Shown here piece after piece: positions 34,068-46,019 of a DNA stretch of 64,000 nt (the stretch's first letter is position 1; every line of letters begins with the position of its first letter). The position numbers and the translations under genes were made by a program. A model generated the notes under the pieces. The model was not told the DNA's origin. It was given only the letters and a program-made list of their open reading frames with translations, and ran no database searches. The DNA is from Malus domestica (lineage: Eukaryota; Streptophyta; Magnoliopsida; Rosales; Rosaceae), in NCBI RefSeq assembly GCF_042453785.1, contig NC_091670.1, forward strand, positions 38,947,501-39,011,500, given 5' to 3'.

Positions 34068-34409
34068 AAAATATAAGTTGTGTTGTAAGATATATGTATA
34101 TAATATGTATATAACATATATACTGCAAGCCATGTTGTAAATTAAGGTAATTCTCTAATAAATAATTTGTATTACACGTAAGAATGAAGTGTCTAACAAA
34201 TGATATGTATCATTTGTTAGTAGTTTAAACGTGAGCTAAACTACGAGTATATGTTGTGTGTTTTTTTTTTATCGACATGGGAAGGAGGATTTTGAATTTG
34301 GAGCATCCATTCTAAGAAAGTATCGATGGATTAAGAGTTAGTTATTCAAACTACCAATAGTTTATTTTTAAGCTTATTTTTAGCTACAACAAACCTCACT
34401 TTTATTTTA
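34068..34409. other. Intergenic, no gene seen
   Basis: AT-rich spacer between two MITEs; nothing recognisable. Confidence 0.45.
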
Positions 34410-34617
34410 GGGCTGGTTTGGTATTGCTGTGTTTTGAAAAAAAACTGCTTCTGCTATGTTGTAAGAATAAGTTAATTTTTGCTCCTTCACGTTTTCAATT
34501 TTTTTTCACCCAAAACTGTGAAAATAAGATGTTTTTAAGTGTTTATCAAACACATTTTTTAGCTCAGCTTTTTTTTTATACACACTTTTTATAAAAGTAC
34601 TTTAATACCAAACCAGT
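34410..34617. mobile_element. MITE with CTGGTTTGGTATT inverted ends
   Basis: The left end CTGGTTTGGTATT (34413-34425) and the right end AATACCAAACCAG are exact inverted repeats around about 180 bp of T-rich sequence with no coding frame. This terminal type is widespread among plant MITEs (hAT or PIF/Harbinger derived). The target duplication is not clear. Confidence 0.65.
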
Positions 34618-35239
34618 ACTTGCACTGTTTTGCTTTACTTTACCACATATATTTAATATTTGTATCTCACCTTATTCCATTAACTCGGTTACATGGACCG
34701 AGAGTTAGTCTTATTACTTTAATTTAATTCTTAATGAGTAAAATTACTAGAATTTTCAAACCCTATCAACAAGTTAACGATTTATGTGACGGAGTTAACC
34801 AGATATAGTAAAGTGAGACACAAATAATGTAAAATGAGACAAAATAAAATGTAAAATGAGATTTTGCATACATGACAAGTGTCATAGCTAAAAATAAACA
34901 TATGTTTAATGTGTTGGTACTTTGTATTTATAAGTGACATTTTTTTAGATTGAATGTAAAGTTTATATGATAAAACTTGATTAAAAGAAATTGATAATAC
35001 TATGAATATTAGTCAAAGTGGCGTGCTAAGACCATCTCCAGATGAGATGCAAATTTTAAACATAAAATTTAAATTTGAATGCTTATGTGGCAATTTGACA
35101 TCTTTTAAAATTTTAATCTCCACCCGATATGTCAAATTGAACTATTATTTTATTACATTATTTTCTTTTTATAATTTTTATTTTATATTTATTTTACAAA
35201 TATAAATAACTTCTACAATTTCAGCAAAAAATATAAATA
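34618..35239. other. Intergenic, no gene seen
   Basis: AT-rich. The small plus frame at 35002-35205 resembles no family. Confidence 0.45.
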
Positions 35240-37400
35240 AATAATGAATGTGTTCGTTTGAAAACCTCACAATCTCCCAACAAGCAGCTGCCTGTCGTCC
35301 CCTCACAATAATGAATGTGACGGAGATGTCGAACTGAGTAAAATCCACTTCGTCTCCAGGCCTAAGCCTCCTACCTTTACACGTTGATAAACCTGAAACT
35401 TCACCGCTGCCCACAAACCACCACTGGCTCCCAGCAGAGCTCTCGCACCGTGCAACAGCGACTTCTTCAACCACGTCGTGTTTGGATCAAAACTTGAACT
35501 TTGGGCTCAAGAAAGGAGCTGGCCCAAAAGGAGGCCTGAAGGGAAAGTCAGCCGAAGCCCAGTCGAAATCCAGAAAAGCATAAAGGGCCTTTTCTGACTT
35601 GGTGCAGCTCATGAAGACCACTTGCTTACCTACCCAAAGGCCAAGTGGTATAGACTGACCAGCTACACAGCCCATAAAGTACTTTATGGTGGCAGTACAT
35701 GTAAAATAGCTGATGAGTCATCACCCTTCAAACCGCATTCGGGCAAGGTTGCTGCTACAGGATACCAAGCCGAGTTGTTTATATAAGAAGAAAGAGAAAT
35801 CAGGAATAAGGACACTCAAACAAACAAACAAAAGCACAAACTCTGCTCAAAGCCAGATTTGCCTTCAAAACGAAGCTGTAGTCAGCCCAAGCCTTCATCC
35901 CTCTCGGGACAAGCCTTTGTCCCTCTCGTCGTAGTATCGATTCATCTTTTGTAATCTCTCTCTCTCTAAAGCTTTCAGACCCTTGATAAACTACAAAGAT
36001 AGGAACCTGCAAGACGATCAGCCTTACCCGACAAGGTTAAACCTTGCCTGACCTTTTTTGTTTTTCGTCTTTTCATTCATTAACCTAGCAATATGTTGTA
36101 TACTTCCAGTTATATTCAAGTTATTTCTAGCAAGATGACTATTAAAAGGCTTTCTCAGTACTCGGATCCGATTTGAATATATCTTCAGTGTTCAAACCAG
36201 ATCCAAGTCCTAAGCCCTCGGGCATGTAAATTTGATCAGTTAAAAGTCTTTGGCCTTAAGGCATAAAAAAGAACCTTATGTGGACTTAACCCATCCACGA
36301 CAATCCTTGATAAACGAGAAGTCCGAAGTTACTTGGGGCGCAAGTAATCGACCTACCTCTGAGTCTTATTTCTATTATATTATGATTATCATAGAACGTT
36401 TAAGCATGGAATGGATTCTGATGGGAAGCCTTAAGGCCTACACCTAAGGCCCCACGAAGGCACCTATTTGGATTCATTCCGTTCTGCGGTCTAGAACGTT
36501 TGAGTATAAGAAAGAACTCTAATGGGAAGCCTCAAGGCCTACATCTAAGGCCCTACAAAGGCACCTATTTGGGTTCATTCTACCTCTCGGACTCGGGTAA
36601 TCAGAAGTATAATAGTTATAAGACTCATGCACTCACGAGAACAAATATGATGTGTTCGAGCACTGGTTTAGTTATTGATAGGAAGCCTCAAAGCCTATAC
36701 CTAAGGCCCCACAAAGGCACTTGTCATAACTAACACGGTTTCTCGGGTATATACATATATACAACTAAAACTCGACATCCATTTCACATCTGCCATGCTG
36801 AAGATGGCAGTGGCACGCCTGAGCACCTAAAAGTTAACCTTGATTGTGAGCCTCAAGGCCTACACCTAAGGCCCCACAAAGGCACCTCTCAAAGTTAACT
36901 ATGTCCTTCTCTTTCAGCCTTGCCCGACGAGCCTTGCCCGAAGAGTCTTGCCCGACAAGACTTGCCCGACGAGACTTGCCCGACAAAGCCCGACAGTGAA
37001 GCAGAAGCCTGATAGCAGCCCTCAACCGGCGCCAACCTCCCGGGGAGCTGTGTGCTCGTCGGCCAGGAAACATCCCCGACGGAAATTCCTGACGCGAACA
37101 CGTCGTCCCCTGAATTACTGGGACAACTACTCCCATTTCCTTCGGTACCCAAACTGCAATACTCTTCTGACCCCAAATTTGCTTCAAATTTACAACCTAG
37201 GAGCTCAAAATTTGGGGATTCTTCCGAAAAGCCGGTGGTCTTTCCTTCAATTTGAAACTGGGCGTGTCGAAGATTAGGTTGATTACGGCGGTGACGTCGT
37301 TGTTGGCCGTGTCGAGGGCTCTAATAATGTCCATGTCGGAGTATCTCGAGTCGACGATGGGGGAGACTCTGCAAATGGTTAGAGACGAAGAAGTTTGAAG
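35240..37400 (-). pseudogene. RAD5A-like gene fragment, split by an insertion
   Basis: Two minus-strand pieces match successive parts of the N-terminus of plant RAD5A, a SNF2-family helicase/E3 ligase of error-free post-replication repair. The first (about 37390-37062) has SRYSDMDIIRALDTANNDVT and AVINLIFDTPSF, then a degenerate linker. The second (about 35474-35240) has the HIRAN-domain start: SQWWFVGSGEVSGLSTCKGR, RLRPGDEV, and GRQAAACWEIVRFS. About 1.6 kb of unrelated repetitive DNA lies between them (35479-37056). Nothing of the SNF2 helicase, RING or remaining HIRAN domain follows to the left, so only an N-terminal fragment was copied or kept. The reading frame is broken. A working RAD5A gene must lie elsewhere if the organism has one. 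Confidence 0.8.
35479..37056. mobile_element. LTR-like insertion in the RAD5A pseudogene
   Basis: Repetitive DNA bounded by CGTCG on both sides (35474-35478 and 37057-37061), a possible 5-bp target duplication. It starts TGTTTGG. A TATA-like tttatataag lies at about 35778 on the plus strand. Four diverged copies of 'aaggcctacacctaaggccccacaaaggcacc' occur (about 36430, 36535, 36685, 36850), plus a short 'cttgcccgacgag' repeat (36914-36990). GGCGCC near 37030 resembles part of a primer-binding site. No coding domain is seen. The best guess is an LTR or an LTR-retroelement fragment. The right end does not show the usual CA, so the boundary is uncertain. Confidence 0.5.
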
Positions 37401-37451
37401 GTTTTGGAAATCCAGGTGAAATGAATTAAAAATATTTGACGTTGCTGTCAA

Positions 37452-38654
37452 ATTTGACAGCAGGTTGCTATTTCATATCATGCCACGTTAGATTTGAATT
37501 TTCGATTGAAAAATTTTGTTGTTGTTTTTTATGATTGTTAAAGTTGATTAGGACATTTTAACAGCTCCTTTAGTGATGTCTTAAATACCTCTTAATATAT
37601 TTTGGTTGATAGTGCATGCAAAATACCTCTTTATGTGGCAAACTTCATGACAACCACACTAGCCATGTACTCATGTAGACAATCGATCCACGTGGGGTAT
37701 TTATCTTAATCAAAGAAAAACACACCTAAAATTATGCATATTTTAAATAAGTATTACAAATTAATGATTTTCCGAAGAAAATAAATGCAAATTTTTAATT
37801 ACAAGTTCAATTTGCATGTGTTTCTTTTGCTTTAGACTTTTAGTCAAATAGGTTATGCTGTTAAGGCATAAAATACAGAATTGCGCACCTGAATTTTGTT
37901 CTCGATATTGGTTTGGATAAGTTTAAGATATTCAAAGTTGGCAGCTCAACAAAATGAAAATAAAATTGCTAATCTTTTTCCTCAAGTAATTCTCAAACCC
38001 TAAACAGGCTAAACTCTCACTCCGACTATAGTAGTTCAATGAGGTTTATTCTTGTTGCTATGTACGTGCTAAGAAAGGTTTATGTACATGAGTGTTAAAG
38101 CGAGAGGAGAAGCTAGTATAACTAATAAATAAACTCATTGATCATCAGAAGCTTCTCAATAAGTGGGTGAACTCAAGGGAGGAGCCAGGTCGTAGTTGCT
38201 CAGGGCTCTAGCACACCCCAAGTTTTAGAAGACAAAAAGTTTTTTGTGTTAGAATAAACATGTTACGGAAAATTGAGTCTAATATTGCACAAAATGAAAA
38301 TTTGACCTCCCCCCAACACCTAAATTTCACTTTATGCTACAAGAAAAATAAATTAATTCACCCTTATATAAGGACTCGTCTGAAAGTACTTTAAAATGAC
38401 TAAAAATATTTTTGGTGAAAACATTTTTTTTATACCAATCTTTAGTAAAAATGCAAGTGAATCTTGGAAAAACACTTGAAATGCTGGTTCTTCTTACAGG
38501 AAGCATTTAAGTATTTTTTGGAACCCAAAAAATAATTTTTTTTAAAGCAATTTTCAGTCATAGAGAAAATTAGAATCCCCTACAATTTTTCTATATCATT
38601 TAGATTAAACATCTATGCCTTTTTTAAATTTGATTAAAGTGCTTTGACCAATAA
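37452..38654. other. Intergenic, no gene seen
   Basis: AT-rich. The stretch 38365-38530 has the look of a MITE ('gaaagtactttaaaatgact' and 'gcatttaagtattttttgg') but the ends could not be matched. Otherwise nothing. Confidence 0.4.
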
Positions 38655-38902
38655 TGTCACATCCCAGCCCGGGCGGGACCACTTCCCGGGCTCGACTCCA
38701 CCACCGTAGCACGATATTGTCTGTTTTGGGCCCCGACTACGCCCTTACGGTTTTGTTTTTGGGAACTCACGAGCAACCTCCCAGTGGGTACTTCCCAGAA
38801 ACAAAACCGTGAGGGCGTAGTCGGGGTCCAAAGCGGACAATATCGTGCTACGGTGGTGGAGTCGAGCCTAGGAAGTGGTCCCGCCCGGGCTGGGATGTGA
38901 CA
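38655..38902. repeat. GC-rich near-perfect foldback element
   Basis: A 248-bp palindrome. The left arm starts TGTCACATCCCAGCCCGGGC and the right arm ends with its exact complement. The arms run about 110 bp each with fewer than ten mismatches and a loop of about 25 bp. It is strikingly GC-rich in a very AT-rich region. The flanks aataa/aatag may be a degraded target duplication. The 84-codon frame that spans it (38657-38911) is a by-product of the palindrome. Confidence 0.85.
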
Positions 38903-40838
38903 AATAGTCACCTCAAGCTAAATTACATGTCATTATTATATTTTTTTAAAATTAAAATAAAATTTGAATTTATCATTTTATCTATATGATGCATTTTTCC
39001 TTATTTAGTGGAGATATTAGTAATTAAACTATATTTTCTCTCATTCCAGATATGTTTTTGTTATCACAGTTTTTTTGTTTGTTATGCAAATGTTTAATAT
39101 TATTTCTTTTTCCAAATGGTTTTTTTCTTTCAAATAGTTGGTGATCAACATAAAAATTCCGTGTAATTTTTTCAATTTTTTTTTGCTGTTTTTGAAGTAT
39201 AGTTGTTGACGAGTTATTATTAGGTACAATACATTACGTATATATTATTTGCAGGTACGTTTGAATTTACAAAAATCATTAATTGGTATGTTTATTTGCA
39301 ATTTTGGTACGTTTGATATGATGTATATTGTTAATATTGGTACATTAATTTTATTTTGGTACGTTTTATTTTGTACACATTGTGTATTGGTACGTTTATA
39401 TTATTCTCAATCCTATTTTCTCTTAACGTACTAAAAGAAAAACTTATTTCGGTACGTTTGATTTTGTAGGATTTAAAAATATTTTAAACTATGTTGAAAA
39501 GAAAAAATCTTAAATCGTAGATAATTATTGCTAAATTGTAGCATTATTGTGAAAATAAATTGAATCTAACCAACTTTATTTTTTTTTTTTTACAATTATC
39601 TCTAACGGAGAAGAGTGTAATCAAAAGGCTAGATTATAGAAAATTTGTTACGATATAATATGCATATAGCACCAAAATTATGACAAAAAAAAGTTTAATC
39701 AAATCACTAAAAAAAATAAATGTTTGATCTAGAAAATTCAAAATTGAGGCACCTATATCAAAATATCATTTTTTTTAAATACTTACAAACGAACCCTAAT
39801 TTCTATCTCGGATTAATACAATTTTGAAGCTCAAAACTTTTAAAGTCCAAATAGGTGACCCCAGAAAGACAATAATATATAGAACTTAGGGTCAATGATT
39901 TGCCTTCAACAACTTTCCATTTGACATATACCTGAGATTCCCACCAGAAAATAAAACAACAGAAAAGCAAAAACAAAACTTTGCTCGAGAAAACGTCAAT
40001 AATTTATTGGAAAGACTTGAGCATATCCAAGTCTTGCATTGTCACACTTTGCCAACCAAAATGGTCCTCACTTTCCACGTCACAATTTTGTCACACAATA
40101 CAAAAGTCGTAATCATTTTTTAATAATTAATTACATAATCTGTGGCATCAAAAAATAATTATTTCGTATGTTGTTTGGTTCTTCGCCCAGATTCAACTTA
40201 TCCAAGATGGTACTTGATTAAATAAAAATTAAGATTTAAATATTTAAACTAATTTTGAAATAAAAATGATAAGTTTTGCCGTATATCACTTATAATTATT
40301 TTTCTGCTTGTTTTTTTTTTTATGTCAACCTGTTTGTTTGTTTTAGGGTTGGCAAATAAGTGATGAACTATATTATTTTCTATTGGTTTGGGGTGTTATG
40401 GGTTTGGCAATGATTTGACCTTTCTGTGATTGTGTGTGTGTGTGTTTTTTTACAAAAAAAAAAAAAAAACCAACTAATGACTTGGGTCACAATAAGCAAC
40501 TTTTAGGACATTAAGAAGACTCATTGAGATGTTTCAGCATTCCTCTAATTATTATTATGTAATTCACACGAGTTAAGAATTAAATTTAGAATATACCATG
40601 TGGTTTATAGACTTGAAATTCTTTTTCAATTACTGGACCAATTTATGGTGGTTGTGCTGGTGTGTTCTTTGATTTTTGTCATCAAAGATGTGCAAAATGC
40701 TAGGAAAGACAATTTTTTATTTTTTTATTTGTTTTCTTTAATAAACCAATCATTATTTAAAATACTAGAGAGATGCTTTGCACTTTTTTTTTGTCAAAAA
40801 AATATTTATTTATTTCTAAATGAAAAGAACACATTGAT
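38903..40838. other. Intergenic, no gene seen
   Basis: Very AT-rich. A 'ggtacgttt' word recurs about five times between 39253 and 39465, suggesting a decayed short tandem repeat. A (TG)n run lies at 40431-40446 and poly-A at 40455-40470. No gene is supported. Confidence 0.45.
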
Positions 40839-42016
40839 TGTGACAGCTCGTCCCGAGAAACAATTATCATTGATGTGAAAAGACTAAAAAGCCCTTAGGC
40901 GTTGAGATATGTTGTGTGTGACGTGCTATTAGAAGTGGACTAATATGTTAAATTTCTAAGTTTTTGGGACCAATTGGAACTAAAGGAAATGGTGGTGATT
41001 GGTTGGTTGTTTCTAAACCACACACACACAAAAGTACCACTTTTCTCTCTCTCATTCTCGTGCGCTCTCTCTCTCTCTCTCTCTCTCTCAGACGCACACT
41101 CTCTCTCTCTTTCCCTTCTTTGTACGGACAAACTTCGAACTCCCCATTTCAGGCACGGATCGAAGCTTTAAAGGTAAGGACTCTTGTTCAGTGTAACCTC
41201 CTGAGTTTATTGGTACCTTTGTTTGGACATGAATGCTTCGAAAAACCTGAGAAACCCTAACCCCGATTTTGTGCATTGTTCATGCACACGCAAAACCTTG
41301 TGTTTCAGAGAATTTTAAGGACATAGGAGGCTTAAGGAGGTCCTCACGAGTCTCAGGGTACTTCGTTGGACGGATTTGGACGTCGGAAGGCTGAGATCGA
41401 CGTTTATCTAGGTAAGACGAGCTATTGACCTTTCTCGGGGAAAATCTAGTAGAATTTAAGCCTTGAAACTAGTATAACGTGATTCTACATGTTATTAGCT
41501 TCATTTTGGTGGTGAAGAAACGAAGAAGAATAGTGGTTTAAAATTTTTACCCAGAAATCGTCGAAGTCGTCAGCGACCGGCGACTCACCGGAGAAGAAAG
41601 GGAAATATTCTGTCAGTTTTGACGGAATATGCTGACGCCGTCAGTTAGGGTTAACGGTTACCGTTGGGTTTTAACGAAATATTCCTAATGACAATTAGAG
41701 AATCCGTTAGGATTCCTGCGCGTGGCGGCGCGTCTTGCCGTGCACTCGCCTAGTCGTGGCGGCGCGTGGGTGGTGGGAAAAATATTTAAAAAAAATGGGG
41801 ATGATCATGAGATTGTGTAGGTCACTGTGGTATATTCATATACCTAATTTGAGCTATGTATGAAAAGTTATTACATAGTTTGGTATATGTGCATTAAAGT
41901 GACGTTTATATAGTTGCTTCTCCTATAGGCGAGACCTATCCAGAAGACGAGCGTAGTCAGGCTATGCATAGGGGTTACGATCCAGCTGCATATCTGTAAG
42001 TGGACAGTTATTTTCA

Positions 42017-42050
<34 letters not shown>

Positions 42051-43210
42051 GACGTTTTTCCCAGAAACGTATTTAAAAGAAATGTGATTTAAATGCCATG
42101 TCATGTATGCCTCGTATTTTAGTATATGCATTATCATAATTATGCATATTGTTGCATGGTGTTGTGGAGGCCCATGTAAGTTACAAGTGAGTACATTATG
42201 CTAGTAATGGTTATGAGATATGATGATGATGATGTTGAGATGTATATTAGAGCTCATTAATCTGCACCCCGGTGTTAGTGCTTCGCCCAAAGTTAAGGGC
42301 ACAGTCTTTCACGTGATGTTCACCTCCCGCACCACACACTTATCTTGGATCCAAGTTAGGTGCACAGTCCTGTCGTATAGACCTTTATTTTGGTTTCGAC
42401 TCGTAGGTGACCCGCAATTTATCGCACAGTCTTCACGTGATCGTAGCACTAGAGCGTATTATTATTTTACACCCAGTCTTGTCGACCAGACCACTTGAGG
42501 TGGTTCCCACTCGTGTGCAGATATGTGTATGCATGATGAGATATGTGACGTATATACACGATGATTTATATGATGAGATATGAGATTGATGTTGTGATTG
42601 AGTTGAGCTATAGATTCGGCCGTATAGATCATGTCAGGTGACTTCGGCTAGCAGATGGTTATTGTGAATTGCATCACCTGACTTACTTTTGGTATTTTTA
42701 TGATTATTGGGCATGGCATATATATATACAAATATGAATCTTGATTTATTGAGCATGATTTGAGATATATATCTATTTTCTGGGAAAGTACCTATATACT
42801 TGTTTTACGGCGAAGAGTTAGTATATTCAAAGAAAAATAAGATTTTCGTGTAAATGTGTTTTACTGACCCACTCAACTTTGTTTTTCGCCCCTCCAGGTC
42901 TTAGGTAGCAGAGTTTGGTGGCCACGAGGAATCCAATGGTGTTCTGACAGAATCCGAAGGAGTAGGATTCACCTTCGGGTGTTGTATCTTAGTAATTGTC
43001 CTACTTGACTGCAACTAGACTTTCTTATTGCTCTGAAAGTGTATTTATACACTTAGACTCGCACTAGTATCCTATCTTATCTGGGATTGCTAGTTGCTTG
43101 GTTTTAAATTGGTCGTATTTCCTTACTATTTATCGCTTCCGCTTTGCGCACAAGGCTACGTCACGCTCACGTGACGGCCAACACGTCTCAACTTCGGTCA
43201 GAGTGTGTCA
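40839..43210. mobile_element. Probable solo LTR (2.4 kb)
   Basis: Begins TGTGACAGCTCGTCCCGAG and ends GAGTGTGTCA, so TG...CA termini, with flanking TTGAT (40834-40838) and TCGAT (43211-43215), a 5-bp duplication with one mismatch. Inside are (CT)n at about 41060-41110, an (AT)n run at 42017-42047, and 'ccgggtgttag/cacagtc'-type repeats near 42270-42440. No gag or pol domain is present. Length and composition fit the large LTR of a Ty3/gypsy chromovirus left after recombination between two LTRs. Family assignment is inference. The one mismatch suggests moderate age. Confidence 0.6.
42017..42047. repeat. (AT)n microsatellite
   Basis: About 15 AT units inside the probable solo LTR. Confidence 0.9.
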
Positions 43211-43637
43211 TCGATACCAAAAAAAAAAAAAAAAAAAATCAAATTAGCCCATTTAATTTAAGTGGAGTTTTTGGCTAGTCCAAAAATAACATCCCGTTTA
43301 GATTAGGTCACAATTTTTAACTTAATTTTTAACTAGTATAAATATAATCATGTTAAAAGCAAAAAAAAGTTGAGTATTTAAAATTAAAAGAAGTGCCTTA
43401 TGCTAAATAAAAAATAAATTTTTTAAAAGAGTATCACATTTTAATAATTGATATATTTTTCTTTTGTTTGGGTCGGACATATTGACACTTAATCCTACAC
43501 ATGACAAAATCACATTACACTCGATAACACGATATGAATATAAAACGAATTTTTATAGTATGATTTTCTAATAAAAATTAAAAAATTAAACAGTTTCAAT
43601 TATAAAAATTTCAATTATCCCACGTCTAAAAATTAAA
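43211..43637. other. Spacer between two retroelements
   Basis: AT-rich, with a poly-A run at 43221-43238. Nothing recognisable. Confidence 0.45.
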
Positions 43638-43642
43638 CGATT

Positions 43643-43900
43643 TGTTGTAAACATTCCTAATTTAAGTATGATTGTGTAAATCCTAGATAAGATTTGATTC
43701 TAGTTATCCTTTCCTATTACAACTTGTATTACTTGGAGAAGAAGGAATATCTTCTCTCCCTTTACTACTATAAATAAAGGCACAATGTAGGAGGGATAAC
43801 AACACACACATTCCCCTACAATTCTACAAACACACATCTCTCTCCTATCTCTCTCTGCCGCCGGCCCTAGTCCCTCTGTCAGATAAAATAGACCACAACA
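43643..43900 (+). repeat. 5' LTR of the copia element
   Basis: 258 bp, paired with 50022-50279. TATA-like sequence 'ctataaataaagg' at about 43769-43781 marks the likely transcription start region. It ends in a CT-rich leader and CACAACA. Confidence 0.95.
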
Positions 43901-44796
43901 CGTTATCAGCACGCTCCTACCGCTGCGCTTAGGAATCTGACGTTGGAGATTTTTTCTGCATCAAACCAGTTCATCCATATCATCACGCAATCAGGTTCTT
44001 TCCAAACAACGACTTTTAACTCGATATTTTGCAAGCCCTGATAGCATGAACATTCACCATGATGCATGACCCAACTTTACGTTTAACGTATTTTAGATTC
44101 TACATAAATTGTGTATGCTTCATAATCAAAATTGCTACAATTATGTGAATTTGATATTTGTCATGAATTGAATCATACATATGTACATGCATTGAAACTA
44201 TTATTTGCATATGCATCAACGTAAATATGTGATTCATTAAAATTATACATGCATATAATATAATTGAATACAAAAAAAAAAAAAAAAAAAAAAATTTTTA
44301 GGGCTGCACACAGCAGCCCATTCCCCTCTTCTCACCCCGTGGGCCTGTAATCCCACCCGAGGGTTCTTGGCCTATATTTTTAGGCCCCGAGATTTTATTA
44401 TTTAATTTTTTTTAAAATAATATGGGTTTTTATATTTTCACCCACACTTTAATTTGGCCCCGAAGACCAAAAATAAATTAATTCACTTATCATTATACAA
44501 TATTTCTGCATATATTCTTTGCATATTTGTTTGCATATATATTTGTGTTTGCCTGCAGGAATATATGAACCTGAAGTTCATAATTACTTTGAAACCCGAA
44601 GTTTCTTATACACATGCCTTGTTTGAAAACCCGAAGTTTTCACTTAAATATATCACCCATGAAAACCCGAAGTTTTTCATGCAAAATTAAACCAATACAT
44701 GTCTACTAGAACCTGTATGTTCTACTCCTATGTGAATGGATTGATTTTTCTCCATTACACTAACCACATCTTGTCCATCTATTTTGTGATAGGAAC

Positions 44797-45777
44797 ATGT
44801 CGAATTTGAACAAACTCGACTTCACCGCTTTGGAGGTTTCTGGAAGGAACTACCTCAAGTGGGTTCAAGATGTGAAGCTCCACCTCACTGCAAAGAACTT
44901 GCGTCCTGCTATTGAAGAAGCAACAGATAAACCTGTTGGCGAGGCTGAAAAAGCCACTGCTATGATCTTCATCCGAAGACATATCCATGACGCTCTACAA
45001 ACTGAGTACCTTGCTGAGGAGGATCCACGTGCATTATGGGTCGCTTTGGCTGATCGTTTCAATCACCAAAAGGACATATTCTTGCCTGAAGCAAGACACG
45101 ACTGGCAGCACTTGCGCTTCCAAGACTTTAAGTCTGTGAATGAATATAATTCTGAAGTTTGTCGAATCCGATCACTTCTCAAGTTTTGCAATGAAACTTT
45201 GACTGAAGAGGATCTCCTGGAGAAGACCTACTCGACCTTTTCTGCTTCTAATATTGTCCTGCAGCAACAATATAGAGCTCAGAAGTTCACTAAGTTCTCG
45301 GATTTGATCTCTGTTTTACTTCTTGCTGAAAAGCAGAACCAGCTGTTGATGAAGAATCATCAAACTCGACCTACTGGGGCTACTGATGTGCCTGAAGCAC
45401 ATTATAGCACTAATCAGCACCCAAAACGCCAAAAGAGGCGTGGTAAGGGCGGCCAGAAGCCATCCCACCAAGGTCAACAGAGCCAAGGCCCATCCAAGGG
45501 AGGAAACAAAGCCCAGAAGCGCCCAAACCTCGCTCCCAAGGCCCCGAACTTCAAGAATAAGGGCAAAACACCTGCCACAATGAATGACGATATGTGCTAT
45601 CGTTGTGGTTCCAAGGACCATTGGTCCCGTATTTGCCGTGCTCCCAAGAATGTAGTGGATGCATATCATTCTCGTCATACGAAGTTTGAATCAAACTTCC
45701 TGCAAGTGGACGAACCGGAGACTACAAAGATGGAGGTTTCTGATTTTCAGGAGGATACCACTCCTATGGAAGATTAG
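44797..45777 (+). mobile_element. Copia gag region
   Basis: A 326-codon gag region. It opens with the copia-gag style KLDFTALEVSGRNYLKWVQD, a basic Gln/Gly/Lys-rich stretch follows, and near the end there is a CCHC zinc knuckle (CYRCGSKDHWSRIC), the nucleic-acid-binding part of nucleocapsid. Part of the element at 43643-50279. Confidence 0.9.
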
Positions 45778-46019
45778 AATCTTAGACATAGACTTATTTT
45801 TCAGTTAAAATAAGACAATTGGGGCCGAATTCCACCTTGTGGCCGAACCCCACCTTGTTTTTTGGTTGATTTTGAACAATTTTCCTTTATGTTTTGGATT
45901 ATTAGTTGGCGATTTATTTTGGATATTAAGTTTTTCCCTTGAATAAATGAAATTATTTTGAATTGATACTTGTTTTTATAAACTTTTATGCATGTGACCG
46001 ATTCAAATTAATTTTAGGT

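Noticed and set aside
38657-38911. 84-codon frame with palindromic peptide
   Set aside because: Arises from the GC-rich inverted repeat at 38655-38902.
40964-41260. 98-codon frame rich in Ser/Leu
   Set aside because: Runs through the (CT)n repeat in the probable solo LTR.
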